This document shows, in pieces, positions 35,598 to 44,193 of a stretch of 64,000 nt of DNA. Within the stretch, counting starts at the first letter, position 1, and each line of letters starts with the position of its first letter. The position numbers and the translations under genes are program-made. The stretch spans positions 62,001 to 126,000 of the forward strand of contig CAMHAH010000001.1 in NCBI GenBank assembly GCA_946183365.1. The letters run 5' to 3'. The DNA is from an uncultured Clostridia bacterium (GTDB lineage Bacteria > Bacillota > Clostridia > Oscillospirales > Acutalibacteraceae). The notes under the pieces were generated by a model. It was not told the origin of the DNA and searched no databases. It saw nothing but the letters and a program-made list of their open reading frames with translations.

Positions 35598-36470
35598 TTA
35601 TTTTTTTCTCTCAGCGAGACTGAGAGCGAACTCAGCGAGAGCTGAGGTATCTCCGTCAAAGCACGACAGAGCGTCGATAGCTTCTTTTGTATACTCATCG
35701 ACAAGCTCGCGGCAGCGCTCGAGCCCTAAAAGCGACATATATGTGTTCTTCTCGTTATCCGCGTCGCTGCCGATAGGCTTGCCAAGCTCCTCGGCGGTAG
35801 ATGTGACGTCGAGGATATCGTCGACTATCTGGAACGCGATACCGATACCGTGAGCGTAGCGCTCCGCGGCCTTGATCTGCTTATCGTCGGCGCCCGCGAC
35901 TATACAGCCCATCATACAGGCAGCTTCAATCAGGTTCGCGGTCTTTTTCTCTTCCATGAGCTGAACGGTATCTATACCTACCTCGGTATTCTCGATACTG
36001 AGATCTATCATCTGACCGCCGACCATACCGAGCAGACCCGATTTGTTAGCGAGGACGCAAGCGGCCCTCGCGGCTCTGTCAGCGCCGACAGCGGCGACAG
36101 CCTTATCTGACAGCATAGCGGCGTACGCCATGCTCTGTAAAGCGTCGCCCGAGAGCAGAGCGGTATCTTCGCCGTAGACCTTATGGTTTGACGGCTTGCC
36201 GCGGCGGAAATCATCATTATCCATACACGGCAGATCGTCATGGATAAGCGAATATGTGTGCACCATCTCGACAGCGCAGGCAAAGGGCATAGCCGCCTGA
36301 ACATCACCGCCGCAAAGCTCGGCAAAAACGAGCGTAAGAGTGGGACGTACACGCTTGCCCTTAAGCCCCAGAGAATAACTCACAGAGTCGATAAGTCTCT
36401 GTTCCTTATATTCTCCTTTGGGGATATATTCTTCGATAGCGGCCTCTATAGCCGCGATATAATCCTTCAT
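35598..36470 (-). CDS. ispA: Polyprenyl (farnesyl/geranyl) diphosphate synthase
   Basis: A trans-prenyltransferase of 290 residues that condenses IPP with allylic diphosphates. Motifs are GLKGKRVRPTLTLVFAEL, the first Asp-rich region HDDLPCMDNDDFRRGKP, and the second QIVDDILDVTSTAEELGKP. The position between xseB and dxs fits ispA (farnesyl diphosphate synthase). The ATG at 36470 has GAGG six bases upstream and starts just after the xseB stop codon; more upstream codons overlap xseB. Confidence 0.93.
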   Translation of the reverse strand: MKDYIAAIEAAIEEYIPKGEYKEQRLIDSVSYSLGLKGKRVRPTLTLVFAELCGGDVQAAMPFACAVEMVHTYSLIHDDLPCMDNDDFRRGKPSNHKVYGEDTALLSGDALQSMAYAAMLSDKAVAAVGADRAARAACVLANKSGLLGMVGGQMIDLSIENTEVGIDTVQLMEEKKTANLIEAACMMGCIVAGADDKQIKAAERYAHGIGIAFQIVDDILDVTSTAEELGKPIGSDADNEKNTYMSLLGLERCRELVDEYTKEAIDALSCFDGDTSALAEFALSLAERKK

Positions 36471-36471
36471 A

Positions 36472-36714
36472 TCAATCCTCACTAATACCGTCGGCATCAT
36501 TCAGCTTGAGCTGAGCGAGACGGTCGTCTATATCGGTTATACGAAGCTTCGCGTCTGAGAGCTTAGTGTGACAGAACAGCGCGAGCTCGCTTGCCTTCTC
36601 ATATATCTTTATATGCTCCTCTAATTTAAGAGAGGGGTTTTCGAGCGCTTCAACAGCCTCTTTGAGGGCGGCTAAGGCCTGCTCGATATCCATAGCTTTT
36701 TCTTGTTTACTCAT
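36472..36714 (-). CDS. xseB: Exodeoxyribonuclease VII small subunit
   Basis: An 80-residue helical protein (IEQALAALKEAVEALENPSL, KLEEHIKIYEKASELALFC). The small subunit binds several-fold to XseA to form exonuclease VII, which trims single-stranded DNA. Typical of the family is NPSLKLEEHIKIYEKA. It overlaps the whiA stop by four bases and precedes ispA. The large subunit gene xseA, which normally lies directly upstream, is not here; it must be elsewhere for the enzyme to work. Confidence 0.9.
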   Translation of the reverse strand: MSKQEKAMDIEQALAALKEAVEALENPSLKLEEHIKIYEKASELALFCHTKLSDAKLRITDIDDRLAQLKLNDADGISED

Positions 36715-37634
36715 TCTTCATCCTCTTCCGCGAGTTTGATTATTTTATCAAGTCTGTGGTTTACTCCGCTGCGAGAGATCGGCGGGTCAAGCTGCTGACC
36801 GAGGTCTCTCAACGACAGCTCGGGGTAATCATATCTTATGACGGCTACCTTCTTCAGCTCGTCGGGCAAAAGGTTGAACCTGCCGTCTTTTTTCAGTTTT
36901 TTTATCGCCTTTATCTGCCGAGCCGACGCCGAGGCGGTCTTTTGCAGGTTTGCTATCTCGGAATTCGCGCGGCGGTTAGCGGTATTGCGTACCTGCTTCA
37001 ACGCCTTTGTACCCATGACCTGCATAGCCGCGGTAACAGCTCCCATGTAGGTAAGCAGGTCGGTGATCTGTTCGCTGTCCTTGATATAGGCGATATATGA
37101 GCCGCCTCTCGAGAGCATCTTTACGCTTATATCGCAGTCCTGTATCTCGCGTATGATACGGCATATATCCATGCACAAGTTGCGATAATTGACGGCGAAC
37201 TCGAGGTGATAGCTCTTCTCGGGGTCGGTGACCGAGCCGCAGGCGAGAAAAGCGCCTCTGATAAAGGCTCGCTGTTCTTCCTCATCGTCGATATTCGCCC
37301 TGTTTACGCGCAGAGTGACATCTCTCTCGTCGTGACCGTAATGCTCGAATATCTTTCGACATTTCTCGGGCGATATGACGGTCACGGTATAGGTACGGTT
37401 GCGGCCGCTCGCGCCTTTCAACGGGGCTACGACCTCACACTTAGCCTTGAACAGCTTTTCGGTCAAAAATATAAAATGCGAAAAGGTATGCTCGTTCTCG
37501 GTTTTAAAGACTATAGAATTCGGACCGAACTCACGCCCGAGCAGCAGCATGGCGTACAGCTCGCTGTACTGCAGGGATACGCGGGTCGAGAGCTTGCGGC
37601 ATATCTCATGCTTTGTTTCTGTTGAAAAAGACAT
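36711..37634 (-). CDS. whiA: Sporulation/cell division regulator WhiA
   Basis: A 307-residue protein with an N-terminal LAGLIDADG-homing-endonuclease-like domain that lacks endonuclease function, and a C-terminal helix-turn-helix. Visible motifs are SFSTETKHEICRKL, EQRAFIRGAFLACGSVTDPE, YHLEFAV, NTANRRANSEIANLQKTASA and the HTH segment YPELSLRDLGQQLDPPISRS. In B. subtilis WhiA affects cell division and chromosome segregation; in actinomycetes it controls sporulation septation. It follows rapZ by 11 bases. The yvcK (gluconeogenesis factor) gene usually between rapZ and whiA is absent. Confidence 0.94.
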   Translation of the reverse strand: MSFSTETKHEICRKLSTRVSLQYSELYAMLLLGREFGPNSIVFKTENEHTFSHFIFLTEKLFKAKCEVVAPLKGASGRNRTYTVTVISPEKCRKIFEHYGHDERDVTLRVNRANIDDEEEQRAFIRGAFLACGSVTDPEKSYHLEFAVNYRNLCMDICRIIREIQDCDISVKMLSRGGSYIAYIKDSEQITDLLTYMGAVTAAMQVMGTKALKQVRNTANRRANSEIANLQKTASASARQIKAIKKLKKDGRFNLLPDELKKVAVIRYDYPELSLRDLGQQLDPPISRSGVNHRLDKIIKLAEEDEE

Positions 37635-37645
37635 ATTTACTCAAT

Positions 37646-38512
37646 CTACGCTTTCCAGATATCTCTGTGGTGGATAGCAGACTTATGCCCGTTATCGGCA
37701 AAGTGAGCGTTCAGCAGACGAGCCACCGTGACCGAGCGGTGCTTGCCGCCGGTACAGCCTATACCGATGACCAGCTCGCTCTTGCCCTCTTCTTTATACA
37801 AAGAGAGCGTATAATCAAGGTACTCTGTCAGCTTAGCCATGAACTGACCGGTGACATCAAAGCCGAGTATGTAGCTCCTGACTGCCTCGTCGAGACCCGT
37901 CAGGGTCTTGAGCTCCTTGATGTAGAAAGGATTGGGCAGACAGCGCACATCGAATACAAAATCAGCTTCGGGCGGTATACCGTACTTATAGCCGAACGAT
38001 ATACAGGTCACAAGCATTGTATCGCCCGCGTTCGCGGTGAACAGCGTGGTAACCCTTTCTTTTAGCTCGTTGGGCTTGGTATAAGTCGTATCTATGACAT
38101 AGTCCGCCATAGCCTTTACGCCCTTCATAAGCTCACATTCGAGCTCTACGGCGTCCTCTACCGAGCCTGAGGTTATCTCACCTATTAGAGGGTGCTTGCG
38201 GCGGGTCTCTTTGAAGCGTATCAGCAAAACGTCGGGCTTAGCGTCAAGAAACAGGATCTTGAAGTGCTTTCCGCTTTGTCTCGCCGCGGCGATTACATTC
38301 GAGATCTCGGTGAACATCTCACCCGAACGCGTATCGGCGACGACCGCGACCTTCTTCATACGGCTGTCCGCGGAATTATCACAGAGATCATAGAAGGTCT
38401 CAAGCAGCAGCGGAGGGAGGTTATCTACGCAGTAATAACCGATATCCTCCATAGCGTGAAGAGCGTTGGTCTTGCCCGCTCCCGAAAGTCCTGTTAAAAT
38501 GACAAATTCCAT
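37646..38512 (-). CDS. rapZ: RNase adapter/nucleotide-binding protein RapZ (YvcJ)
   Basis: A 288-residue protein of the RapZ/YvcJ family. The N-terminal P-loop is VILTGLSGAGKTNALHAMED, then YYCVDNLPP, LDAKPDVLLIRFKETRRKHPL, and a C-terminal part with VRCLPNPFYIKELKTLTGLD and IGCTGGKHRSVTVARLL. In E. coli RapZ controls GlmS via small RNAs; in B. subtilis YvcJ binds nucleotides and influences competence. It lies between murB and whiA. Confidence 0.96.
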   Translation of the reverse strand: MEFVILTGLSGAGKTNALHAMEDIGYYCVDNLPPLLLETFYDLCDNSADSRMKKVAVVADTRSGEMFTEISNVIAAARQSGKHFKILFLDAKPDVLLIRFKETRRKHPLIGEITSGSVEDAVELECELMKGVKAMADYVIDTTYTKPNELKERVTTLFTANAGDTMLVTCISFGYKYGIPPEADFVFDVRCLPNPFYIKELKTLTGLDEAVRSYILGFDVTGQFMAKLTEYLDYTLSLYKEEGKSELVIGIGCTGGKHRSVTVARLLNAHFADNGHKSAIHHRDIWKA

Positions 38513-38516
38513 ATAC

Positions 38517-39416
38517 TCACCTGCCGGTACGTATTATCTCTCTCTCTAAAAAATAGCCTGTCTCAGCTTTGACGGTGTCCTGAACGAGCTTAACAAGATC
38601 CATGACGTCGTCGCAGGTAGCTGAGCCGATGTTGATTATGAAGCCCGCGTGCTTTTCGCTGACCCGGGCGCCGCCTATGGTTTTGCCCTTAAGTCCGCAC
38701 TGTTCTATCAGAGTGCCGGCAAAAGCGCCCTCGGGACGTTTGAACACCGAGCCCGCTGAAGGGTACTCGAGCGGCTGTTTTGTGACACGGCGATGCATGA
38801 AATCATCCATGCGGGCTTTTATAGCCTCTTTGCTGTCACTGTGTAATTTATATTTCGAATATAGAATAATATCTCCGTTTGCCTTAAATATGCTGGTCCT
38901 GTAGCCGAGCGCCAGTTCATCAGCTGCATATGTCCTCAGCTCACCGTTACGAGTGAGGGCGGTAACGCTTGATACAACATCCTTCATCTCGCCGCCGTAG
39001 GCTCCCGCGTTCATAAACACAGCGCCGCCGACCGAACCCGGAATACCGTAAGCGAACTCAAGACCGCCGAGGCTGTTATCGAGGGCTACGGTACACAGCT
39101 TAGAGAGCTTGGCGCCCGCTCCGGCGGTGATGGCATCGCCGTCAACGGATATCTCCTTGAACTCTCCGCTCAAAGCTATCACAGCCCCCTCGATACCGTC
39201 GTCGGATATCAAAAGGTTAGAGCCGTTGCCGAGCATCATATAAGGGATATTATTATCTTTGCAAGCCGATAAAGCCTCGATAAGCTCAGCCTTAGTATCG
39301 ACGGTGATAAGGTAATCCGCCTTACCGCCGATCTTGAAGGTAGTATGAGAGCTCATAGGCTCATCTAAAACGTATGATATATGACTTTTATCCAATCTGT
39401 CTGTAAAGCCCATCAT
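38517..39416 (-). CDS. murB: UDP-N-acetylenolpyruvoylglucosamine reductase
   Basis: MurB reduces the enolpyruvyl group to give UDP-MurNAc in peptidoglycan synthesis. The protein (299 residues) is a FAD enzyme of type IIb: SSHTTFKIGGKADYLI, MLGNGSNLLISDDGIEGAVI, LEFAYGIPGSVGGAVFMNAGAYG, YRTSIFKANGDIILYSKY, and the catalytic region YPSAGSVFKRPEGAFAGTLI. The start is the ATG at 39416, with GGAG five bases upstream. It follows hprK and precedes rapZ, a common Clostridia order. Confidence 0.96.
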   Translation of the reverse strand: MMGFTDRLDKSHISYVLDEPMSSHTTFKIGGKADYLITVDTKAELIEALSACKDNNIPYMMLGNGSNLLISDDGIEGAVIALSGEFKEISVDGDAITAGAGAKLSKLCTVALDNSLGGLEFAYGIPGSVGGAVFMNAGAYGGEMKDVVSSVTALTRNGELRTYAADELALGYRTSIFKANGDIILYSKYKLHSDSKEAIKARMDDFMHRRVTKQPLEYPSAGSVFKRPEGAFAGTLIEQCGLKGKTIGGARVSEKHAGFIINIGSATCDDVMDLVKLVQDTVKAETGYFLEREIIRTGR

Positions 39417-39453
39417 AATCACTCCGTTTCTTGGTTCGGGATATCCCGAAAAA

Positions 39454-40422
39454 TCACCAGTTGGTGTCGATCTTCTTTTTACCGATATCCTCGGGGCTGA
39501 TATCCATACCGAGGTTCTGCAATAGCTCCTGAGCTCCGTTATAACCCATCTTCTTCTGTCGATGGTTCATCGCGGCTACCTCGATGATAACAGCGAGGTT
39601 ACGGCCGGGCTTAACGGGGATGGTCACAACGGGTATCTCAAGCCCCAATATCTCCATATACTCGTTATCCATGCCCATGCGGTCATAGACCTTCTTTGAA
39701 TTCCAAAGCTCAAGGTTGATGACAAGGTCGATCTTCTCACTGACCTTTACGGCGCCTATACCGAAGATACGGCGGGCGTTGATTATTCCGATACCTCTCA
39801 GCTCGATGAAATGGCGGATATTCTCGGGAGAAGAGCCTACAAGAGACTTCTTTGAAACCCTCTTTATCTCGACAGCGTCGTCGGCGATAAGACGGTGACC
39901 GCGCTTGATAAGCTCGATAGCGGTCTCAGACTTACCTACTCCGCTGTCGCCTATGAGCAGACAGCCCTCTCCGTATACCTCTACCAGAACTCCGTGTCGG
40001 GTTATGCGCGGAGCAAGCTCGACATTAAGGAACGATACTATAGCCGCGTCTACGGTAGATGTGTTCTCAGACGAGGTGACTATCGGAACCTTATACTTCT
40101 CAGCGAGCTTGAGCATAGAAGGCAGTGGCTCGAGATCTCTCGCGATTATCAGCGCCGGAGGGATCTGGCTTATTATAGGCTCAAGCTGCTCGAGCTGTTT
40201 GCTCTCGCTCTCAGACTCGAGGAAGGACATCTCGGTCTTGCCGAAGGCTATCAGATACCTCGGGTCATAAAATTTGAGATATCCTACGAGCTCGAGACCC
40301 GGTCGGTCTACGTCCGTAACGGTGATATGTACCTCCTCGGGATCAACAGGCATATAATATGCGCTGAGGCCGATTTCATCTATCAGTTTTTTCAGAGTTA
40401 CAAAGTAAGGACTGGTATTCAT
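39454..40422 (-). CDS. hprK: HPr kinase/phosphorylase
   Basis: HprK phosphorylates HPr at Ser46 to control carbon catabolite repression, and removes the phosphate. The 322-residue protein has the P-loop CLLIGDSGVGKSETAIELI, the HPrK signature IELRGIGIINARRIFGIGAVKV and LELWNSKKVYDRMG. The ATG at 40422 is preceded by AGAAGG at six bases; the TTG at 40461 has no site. The N-terminal domain (residues 1-125) is degenerate as usual. A weak promoter candidate (TTATAA at 40504, TATAAT at 40482, 16-base spacer) lies upstream, divergent from the DUF421 gene. Confidence 0.96.
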   Translation of the reverse strand: MNTSPYFVTLKKLIDEIGLSAYYMPVDPEEVHITVTDVDRPGLELVGYLKFYDPRYLIAFGKTEMSFLESESESKQLEQLEPIISQIPPALIIARDLEPLPSMLKLAEKYKVPIVTSSENTSTVDAAIVSFLNVELAPRITRHGVLVEVYGEGCLLIGDSGVGKSETAIELIKRGHRLIADDAVEIKRVSKKSLVGSSPENIRHFIELRGIGIINARRIFGIGAVKVSEKIDLVINLELWNSKKVYDRMGMDNEYMEILGLEIPVVTIPVKPGRNLAVIIEVAAMNHRQKKMGYNGAQELLQNLGMDISPEDIGKKKIDTNW

Positions 40423-40595
40423 AGCGAGCCTTCTTTCCGGATGATTTTTGTATAAATTCAAAATTTACATACTTATAGAATATTATACTCTAAGATGCCG
40501 TGGTTATAATCCTTTATTAGAAATATATTCCTTTACGACATAAAAACGGATACATAATTTTTGTGTAAAACGACACTATAATATCAGGTGATTTA

Positions 40596-41129
40596 ATGCT
40601 GACGATAATTATACGAACCATCCTGATATATATCATAGTCACTGCGGCAATCAGGATAATGGGCAAACGACAGGTGAGCGATATGCAGACCTCTGAGCTG
40701 GTGATAACATTCATCATATCTCAGACCGCAACCCTGCCGCTCGAGGACGCGGACCGACCGCTCTTGAACTCGCTCATACCGATCATGATGATAGTCGCGA
40801 TCGAGCTGATAGTATCGCTCATCATGATGAAAAGCAGACGTTTCCGCTCGATAATATGCGGTCACCCCATAGTAGTTATCAAAGACGGTAAGATCATTGA
40901 ATCTCAGCTTAAGAAGCTGAGGATAAGCTATGAGGATCTGTATTCTCTGTTAAGAGAGAAGGATTTGAGCGATGAAAAAAGCGTTCAGTACGGCATAATC
41001 GAGCCCAACGGTACGCTGAGCATACTTTCAAGCAAGGACATGACGACAGACGAGATATCGAGCGAGGATCTAAAAGATGAACTCAATGACATCAAACAGG
41101 ACGAAAATCAGGAAGGTGAAACAGAATGA
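40596..41129 (+). CDS. DUF421 (YetF-type) membrane protein
   Basis: A 177-residue protein with three N-terminal membrane segments (IIRTILIYIIVTAAIRIM, ELVITFIISQTATLPL, LIPIMMIVAIELIVSLIM) and a cytoplasmic domain typical of DUF421/YetF (GKRQVSDMQTSELVITF, GHPIVVIKDGKIIESQLKKL, SYEDLYSLLREK). B. subtilis members affect spore germination and spore membrane properties in some strains, but the function is not firmly known. TATAAT at 40577 is the best -10 candidate, without a clear -35 box. It overlaps the next gene by four bases. Confidence 0.88.
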   Translation: MLTIIIRTILIYIIVTAAIRIMGKRQVSDMQTSELVITFIISQTATLPLEDADRPLLNSLIPIMMIVAIELIVSLIMMKSRRFRSIICGHPIVVIKDGKIIESQLKKLRISYEDLYSLLREKDLSDEKSVQYGIIEPNGTLSILSSKDMTTDEISSEDLKDELNDIKQDENQEGETE

Positions 41130-41506
41130 AACGAGGCTGGATAGCCGTGATAATGATAGCTCTTTCTCTCGCTTTCGGCGGTATGGATTATTACTATGTA
41201 ACCTCTAACGCGGACATATACGCCGGTATGCTGACAGAAGCTCAGGAGAAAATGGAGCAGAGTGAAATAACGGAAGCGGAGTCTGTAGCTCAGAGGCTCG
41301 ATTACAGGTTCAGAAGCCAAAAAGGGTTGATGAATATTTTTATGCATCACAGCGAATCGGGAGGCATAAGCTGTGACCTCGCCATGCTCGAGATGTACGC
41401 GCGTACAGGCGGGACGGAGGAATTCCTCGCGACCGCGGCGAGGGCAAAGCGCGAGATAATGACGATGAAAAACTCTAAGATCCTCAGATGGGAGAATATA
41501 TTCTGA
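41126..41506 (+). CDS. DUF4363 family protein
   Basis: A 126-residue protein with one N-terminal signal-anchor segment (GWIAVIMIALSLAFGGMDYYY) and a helical extracytoplasmic domain. DUF4363 genes are often found next to DUF421 genes in Clostridia, as here (ATGA overlap). No enzymatic motif is visible. The pair probably acts together in the membrane, possibly in spores; this is inference from the company these families keep. Confidence 0.78.
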   Translation: MKRGWIAVIMIALSLAFGGMDYYYVTSNADIYAGMLTEAQEKMEQSEITEAESVAQRLDYRFRSQKGLMNIFMHHSESGGISCDLAMLEMYARTGGTEEFLATAARAKREIMTMKNSKILRWENIF

Positions 41507-41509
41507 AAT

Positions 41510-41546
41510 GCAAAAAGGCGCCGCTCAAACGAACGGCGCCTTAAAA
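41510..41546. terminator. Bidirectional terminator between DUF4363 gene and secF
   Basis: Nine-bp stem AAGGCGCCG / CGGCGCCTT (41515-41523, 41534-41542) with A-rich and T-rich flanks, between convergent genes. Confidence 0.82.
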
Positions 41547-41569
41547 GCGTTAATATAACGATTGAAGCA

Positions 41570-42514
41570 TTAAGCCTCCTGCTTGCCCTTGCGAGTGTTC
41601 CAGAGTACCCACAGAGGACCCGCGATGCACAGTGAAGAATAGCAGCCGGAGATGATACCGATCATCATCGGCAGGGCGAAAGCCTGTACCGAAGAGAGGT
41701 TGAATATCGTAGCTACTACATAAACCGTGCCGATAGCAACGAGTGTTGTAACAGACGTCGCGATTGTACGGCTCATTACAGCTGACGCGCTGTGGTTGAA
41801 TACGCCGGCAAGTCCCGCCTTGGGTCCGGCGATACGGCGCTCCTCACGTACACGGTCGTAGATAACGATGGTATCGTTGAGGGAGTAACCGATGATCATG
41901 AGGACAACGGCGATGAAGCTCGAGTCTATGGGCATACGGAAGATGACATACATAAAGTAGATCATAGCCACATCATGGAACAGAGCTACCAGAGCCATTA
42001 CACCCGCGGACAGACCGCCGATGCGCTTAAACCTGATAGTTACATAAATAACCATCAGTACCGAAGCGATCGCGACCGCTGTCAGACACTTTAAGAGGAA
42101 CTTGACACCCATAGCCGCCTCAACGGATGAGGTCTCTTTATACTCAAAGTGATTGTCGGGGAATTTCTCTTCAAGAGCGGTGGTGATGCCGCCGAGAACG
42201 TCGCTTGAAACACTTTCGTTGCCCGCGAACTGGATTGAAACAGCGTATGCCTGCTCGTCCTCGGTATTGTTCATGATATCCTGAGTGATGGTGAAGGATA
42301 CCTGGTTTTCGGGAGTCGCGCTCTGGATAGTATCCTTAAGAGCCTCCTGGTCTATCTCGCCTACGAAGCCGTAGTTGGCGATAGTACCGCCCTTGAACTG
42401 GATGTCGAGGGTAACGCCGAAGATTATGTTGCAGATGAGACCGATTGCGATAATAGCGAGGGAAATACCGAAGAATATCTTGCTCTTACCGATAAAGTTT
42501 AAATCCTTTTTCAT
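41570..42514 (-). CDS. secF: Protein translocase subunit SecF
   Basis: SecF with SecD uses the proton gradient to pull proteins through SecYEG. The 314-residue protein has the hydrophobic start FIGKSKIFFGISLAIIAIGL, the P1 loop with DIQFKGGTIANYGF, and the RND-type membrane segments with VALFHDVAMIYFMYVIF and VLMIIGYSLNDTIVIYDRVR. It overlaps secD by four bases. SecD and SecF are separate here, unlike the fused SecDF of Bacillus. Confidence 0.96.
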   Translation of the reverse strand: MKKDLNFIGKSKIFFGISLAIIAIGLICNIIFGVTLDIQFKGGTIANYGFVGEIDQEALKDTIQSATPENQVSFTITQDIMNNTEDEQAYAVSIQFAGNESVSSDVLGGITTALEEKFPDNHFEYKETSSVEAAMGVKFLLKCLTAVAIASVLMVIYVTIRFKRIGGLSAGVMALVALFHDVAMIYFMYVIFRMPIDSSFIAVVLMIIGYSLNDTIVIYDRVREERRIAGPKAGLAGVFNHSASAVMSRTIATSVTTLVAIGTVYVVATIFNLSSVQAFALPMMIGIISGCYSSLCIAGPLWVLWNTRKGKQEA

Positions 42515-43848
42515 TTGCCCTCACCTCCAAACAGCCATTTTTTGCGCAGGAACCGGACGCCGGCGATGCTCTTGAGCATTACACGAGAGAGCCATACGCC
42601 CATGATGAAGTTGGAGATAACACCCATGAGCAGGGTATAACCGAACGCGTAGATGGTACCTGTGGTGGACTCGCCGAAGATCCATGAGAGGATATTGGAC
42701 GGGCCGAATACCAGCAGCAGGATGACGGATACGATAACGATGGTCATGTTACCGTCGATGATAGCGGTAAGAGAGTTCTTAGTACCGTTCTCGATAGCGC
42801 TGTCAAGCGTCTTGCCGCTTCTGAATTCTTCCTTGATACGCTCGGCGGTGATGATGTTGGCGTCAACACCCATACCGACCGAGAGGATAAGACCCGCGAT
42901 ACCGGGCAGGGTCATAGTAAACGAATTGAACGCGTTGAAATAACGTGTTACGGCCGCGATAGACAGAGCCATCTGACCGATAAGCGCGATAACGGCTACG
43001 AAGCCGGGCACGCGATAGCGGATTATCATGAACAGAGCGATCAGGATAAACGCGATGATAGCGGCGTATCCCATAGCTGTCAGAGAGTTCTGACCCAGTG
43101 TGGGGCTGATACCGCTGTATGAAGCCGCCTCAAGACCGAAGGGCAGCGCACCGCCGTTGATCTGGTTAGCGAGCTTTGTAGCGCTCTCGGCGTCGAAATC
43201 GCCCGAGATCTGAGCCTTGCCCTCAGTGATAACGCTCTGAACCTTCGGGTTAGAGAGCATAGTCTCATCCATGTAGATGGATATCTGCTGGTTGAGATAC
43301 TGCTGAGTTACGTCGGCAAAGGTCTTGGCGCCCTCGGAGTTCAGCTCGAGCTGTACTATGTACTGACCCGAGTTGGATGTAGATGTATCGATACCAACGC
43401 TCGCGCTCTGAACAGCTGAGCCGTCCATGACGGTCTCGCCGCTGGGATTGCGGAAGGTAAGCTTAGCGGTAGCCGCCAGCTCGTCTACAGCCGCAACAGG
43501 GTCGAAGCTGGTGTCGTCCTCTTTCCACGGGAAGCGAACGATGATACGGTCGCTGCCGTAGTCTGAGTAGATCTCATAGTCGGTGATACCGTTTGAGACC
43601 ATACGGGTCTCAATGATCGATTTAGCAGAGTCTAACTGCTCATCCGTAGCGTCGATATCATCAGCGGGCTTAAAGGTAGCCTCAACGCCGCCGCGGATGT
43701 CAATTCCCCATCTGATGTCGCTGATACCCTTGATAACTGTTTTCTGGATATCTCCCTGATAATACCTTATGCCGACAAAAGCTGTAGCGGCAAAGCATAA
43801 GATAAGGATAGCGACAATGAAGAATACAGGCTTAGAAATTCTTTTCAT
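42511..43848 (-). CDS. secD: Protein translocase subunit SecD
   Basis: SecD partner of SecF. The protein (about 445 residues) has a first membrane segment (KPVFFIVAILILCFAATAFV), a large periplasm-type domain with DIRWGIDIRGGVEATF and ETRMVSNGITDYEIY, and the six-helix RND domain with IAGLILSVGMGVDANIITAE. GGAGG lies eight bases before the ATG at 43848. A consensus promoter lies about 100 bases upstream. Confidence 0.95.
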   Translation of the reverse strand: MKRISKPVFFIVAILILCFAATAFVGIRYYQGDIQKTVIKGISDIRWGIDIRGGVEATFKPADDIDATDEQLDSAKSIIETRMVSNGITDYEIYSDYGSDRIIVRFPWKEDDTSFDPVAAVDELAATAKLTFRNPSGETVMDGSAVQSASVGIDTSTSNSGQYIVQLELNSEGAKTFADVTQQYLNQQISIYMDETMLSNPKVQSVITEGKAQISGDFDAESATKLANQINGGALPFGLEAASYSGISPTLGQNSLTAMGYAAIIAFILIALFMIIRYRVPGFVAVIALIGQMALSIAAVTRYFNAFNSFTMTLPGIAGLILSVGMGVDANIITAERIKEEFRSGKTLDSAIENGTKNSLTAIIDGNMTIVIVSVILLLVFGPSNILSWIFGESTTGTIYAFGYTLLMGVISNFIMGVWLSRVMLKSIAGVRFLRKKWLFGGEGK

Positions 43849-43946
43849 GCCTTGGACCTCCATGTTCTTTCTTCTTCTGCAGGATCTTATACCGGACGTA
43901 TCAAAGGCGATACTTCGCTAATATAAAAATCCACAATAACAGATTA

Positions 43947-43975
43947 ATTATACAGACTTAAATGTGAAAAGTCAA
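43947..43975 (-). promoter_or_regulatory. Sigma-A promoter of secDF
   Basis: TTGACT (43970-43975), 17 bases and TATAAT (43947-43952) on the minus strand. Confidence 0.8.
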
Positions 43976-44036
43976 TAAACAATCACAATATTACAAAATA
44001 TTTATATTTCTTGATTAGAATTATAAGGCAATTACT

Positions 44037-44081
44037 ATTCTAATTTAGAAATATAACAATAGTTTATTTCTAAATTAGAAT
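44037..44081. repeat. 17-bp perfect inverted repeat with two copies of an AT-rich palindrome
   Basis: ATTCTAATTTAGAAATA (44037-44053), 11-base loop, and its exact complement (44065-44081). Each arm holds the 13-base palindrome TTCTAA(A/T)TTAGAA also found at 15557. It lies in the gap between secD and the aminotransferase gene; the rest of this gap holds the secD promoter and the aminotransferase terminator. Confidence 0.85.
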
Positions 44082-44090
44082 ATTATAAAC

Positions 44091-44122
44091 AACAGAAAGA
44101 GCAGCCCGTTATGAGCTGCTCT
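44091..44122 (-). terminator. Terminator of the aminotransferase gene
   Basis: Minus strand stem AGAGCAGCTC, loop ATAAC, GGGCTGCTCT, then TTCTGTT. Confidence 0.72.
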
Positions 44123-44161
44123 GATACTTATGTACTCTATTGTAATTAGGGTTAGTCGTTA

Positions 44162-44185
44162 TAGGGAGGAGCAAGCCCCTCCCTA
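44162..44185. repeat. REP-like hairpin
   Basis: TAGGGAGGAGC, AA, GCCCCTCCCTA: an 11-bp stem with one mismatch. The string GGGAGG...CCTCCC downstream of genes is a frequent small interspersed hairpin in Clostridia; only one copy is seen here. Confidence 0.5.
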
Positions 44186-44193
44186 CAGGTTGT

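Noticed and set aside
40577-40582. TATAAT before the DUF421 gene as a complete promoter
   Set aside because: No acceptable -35 box or sporulation-type box at proper spacing; kept only as a comment.
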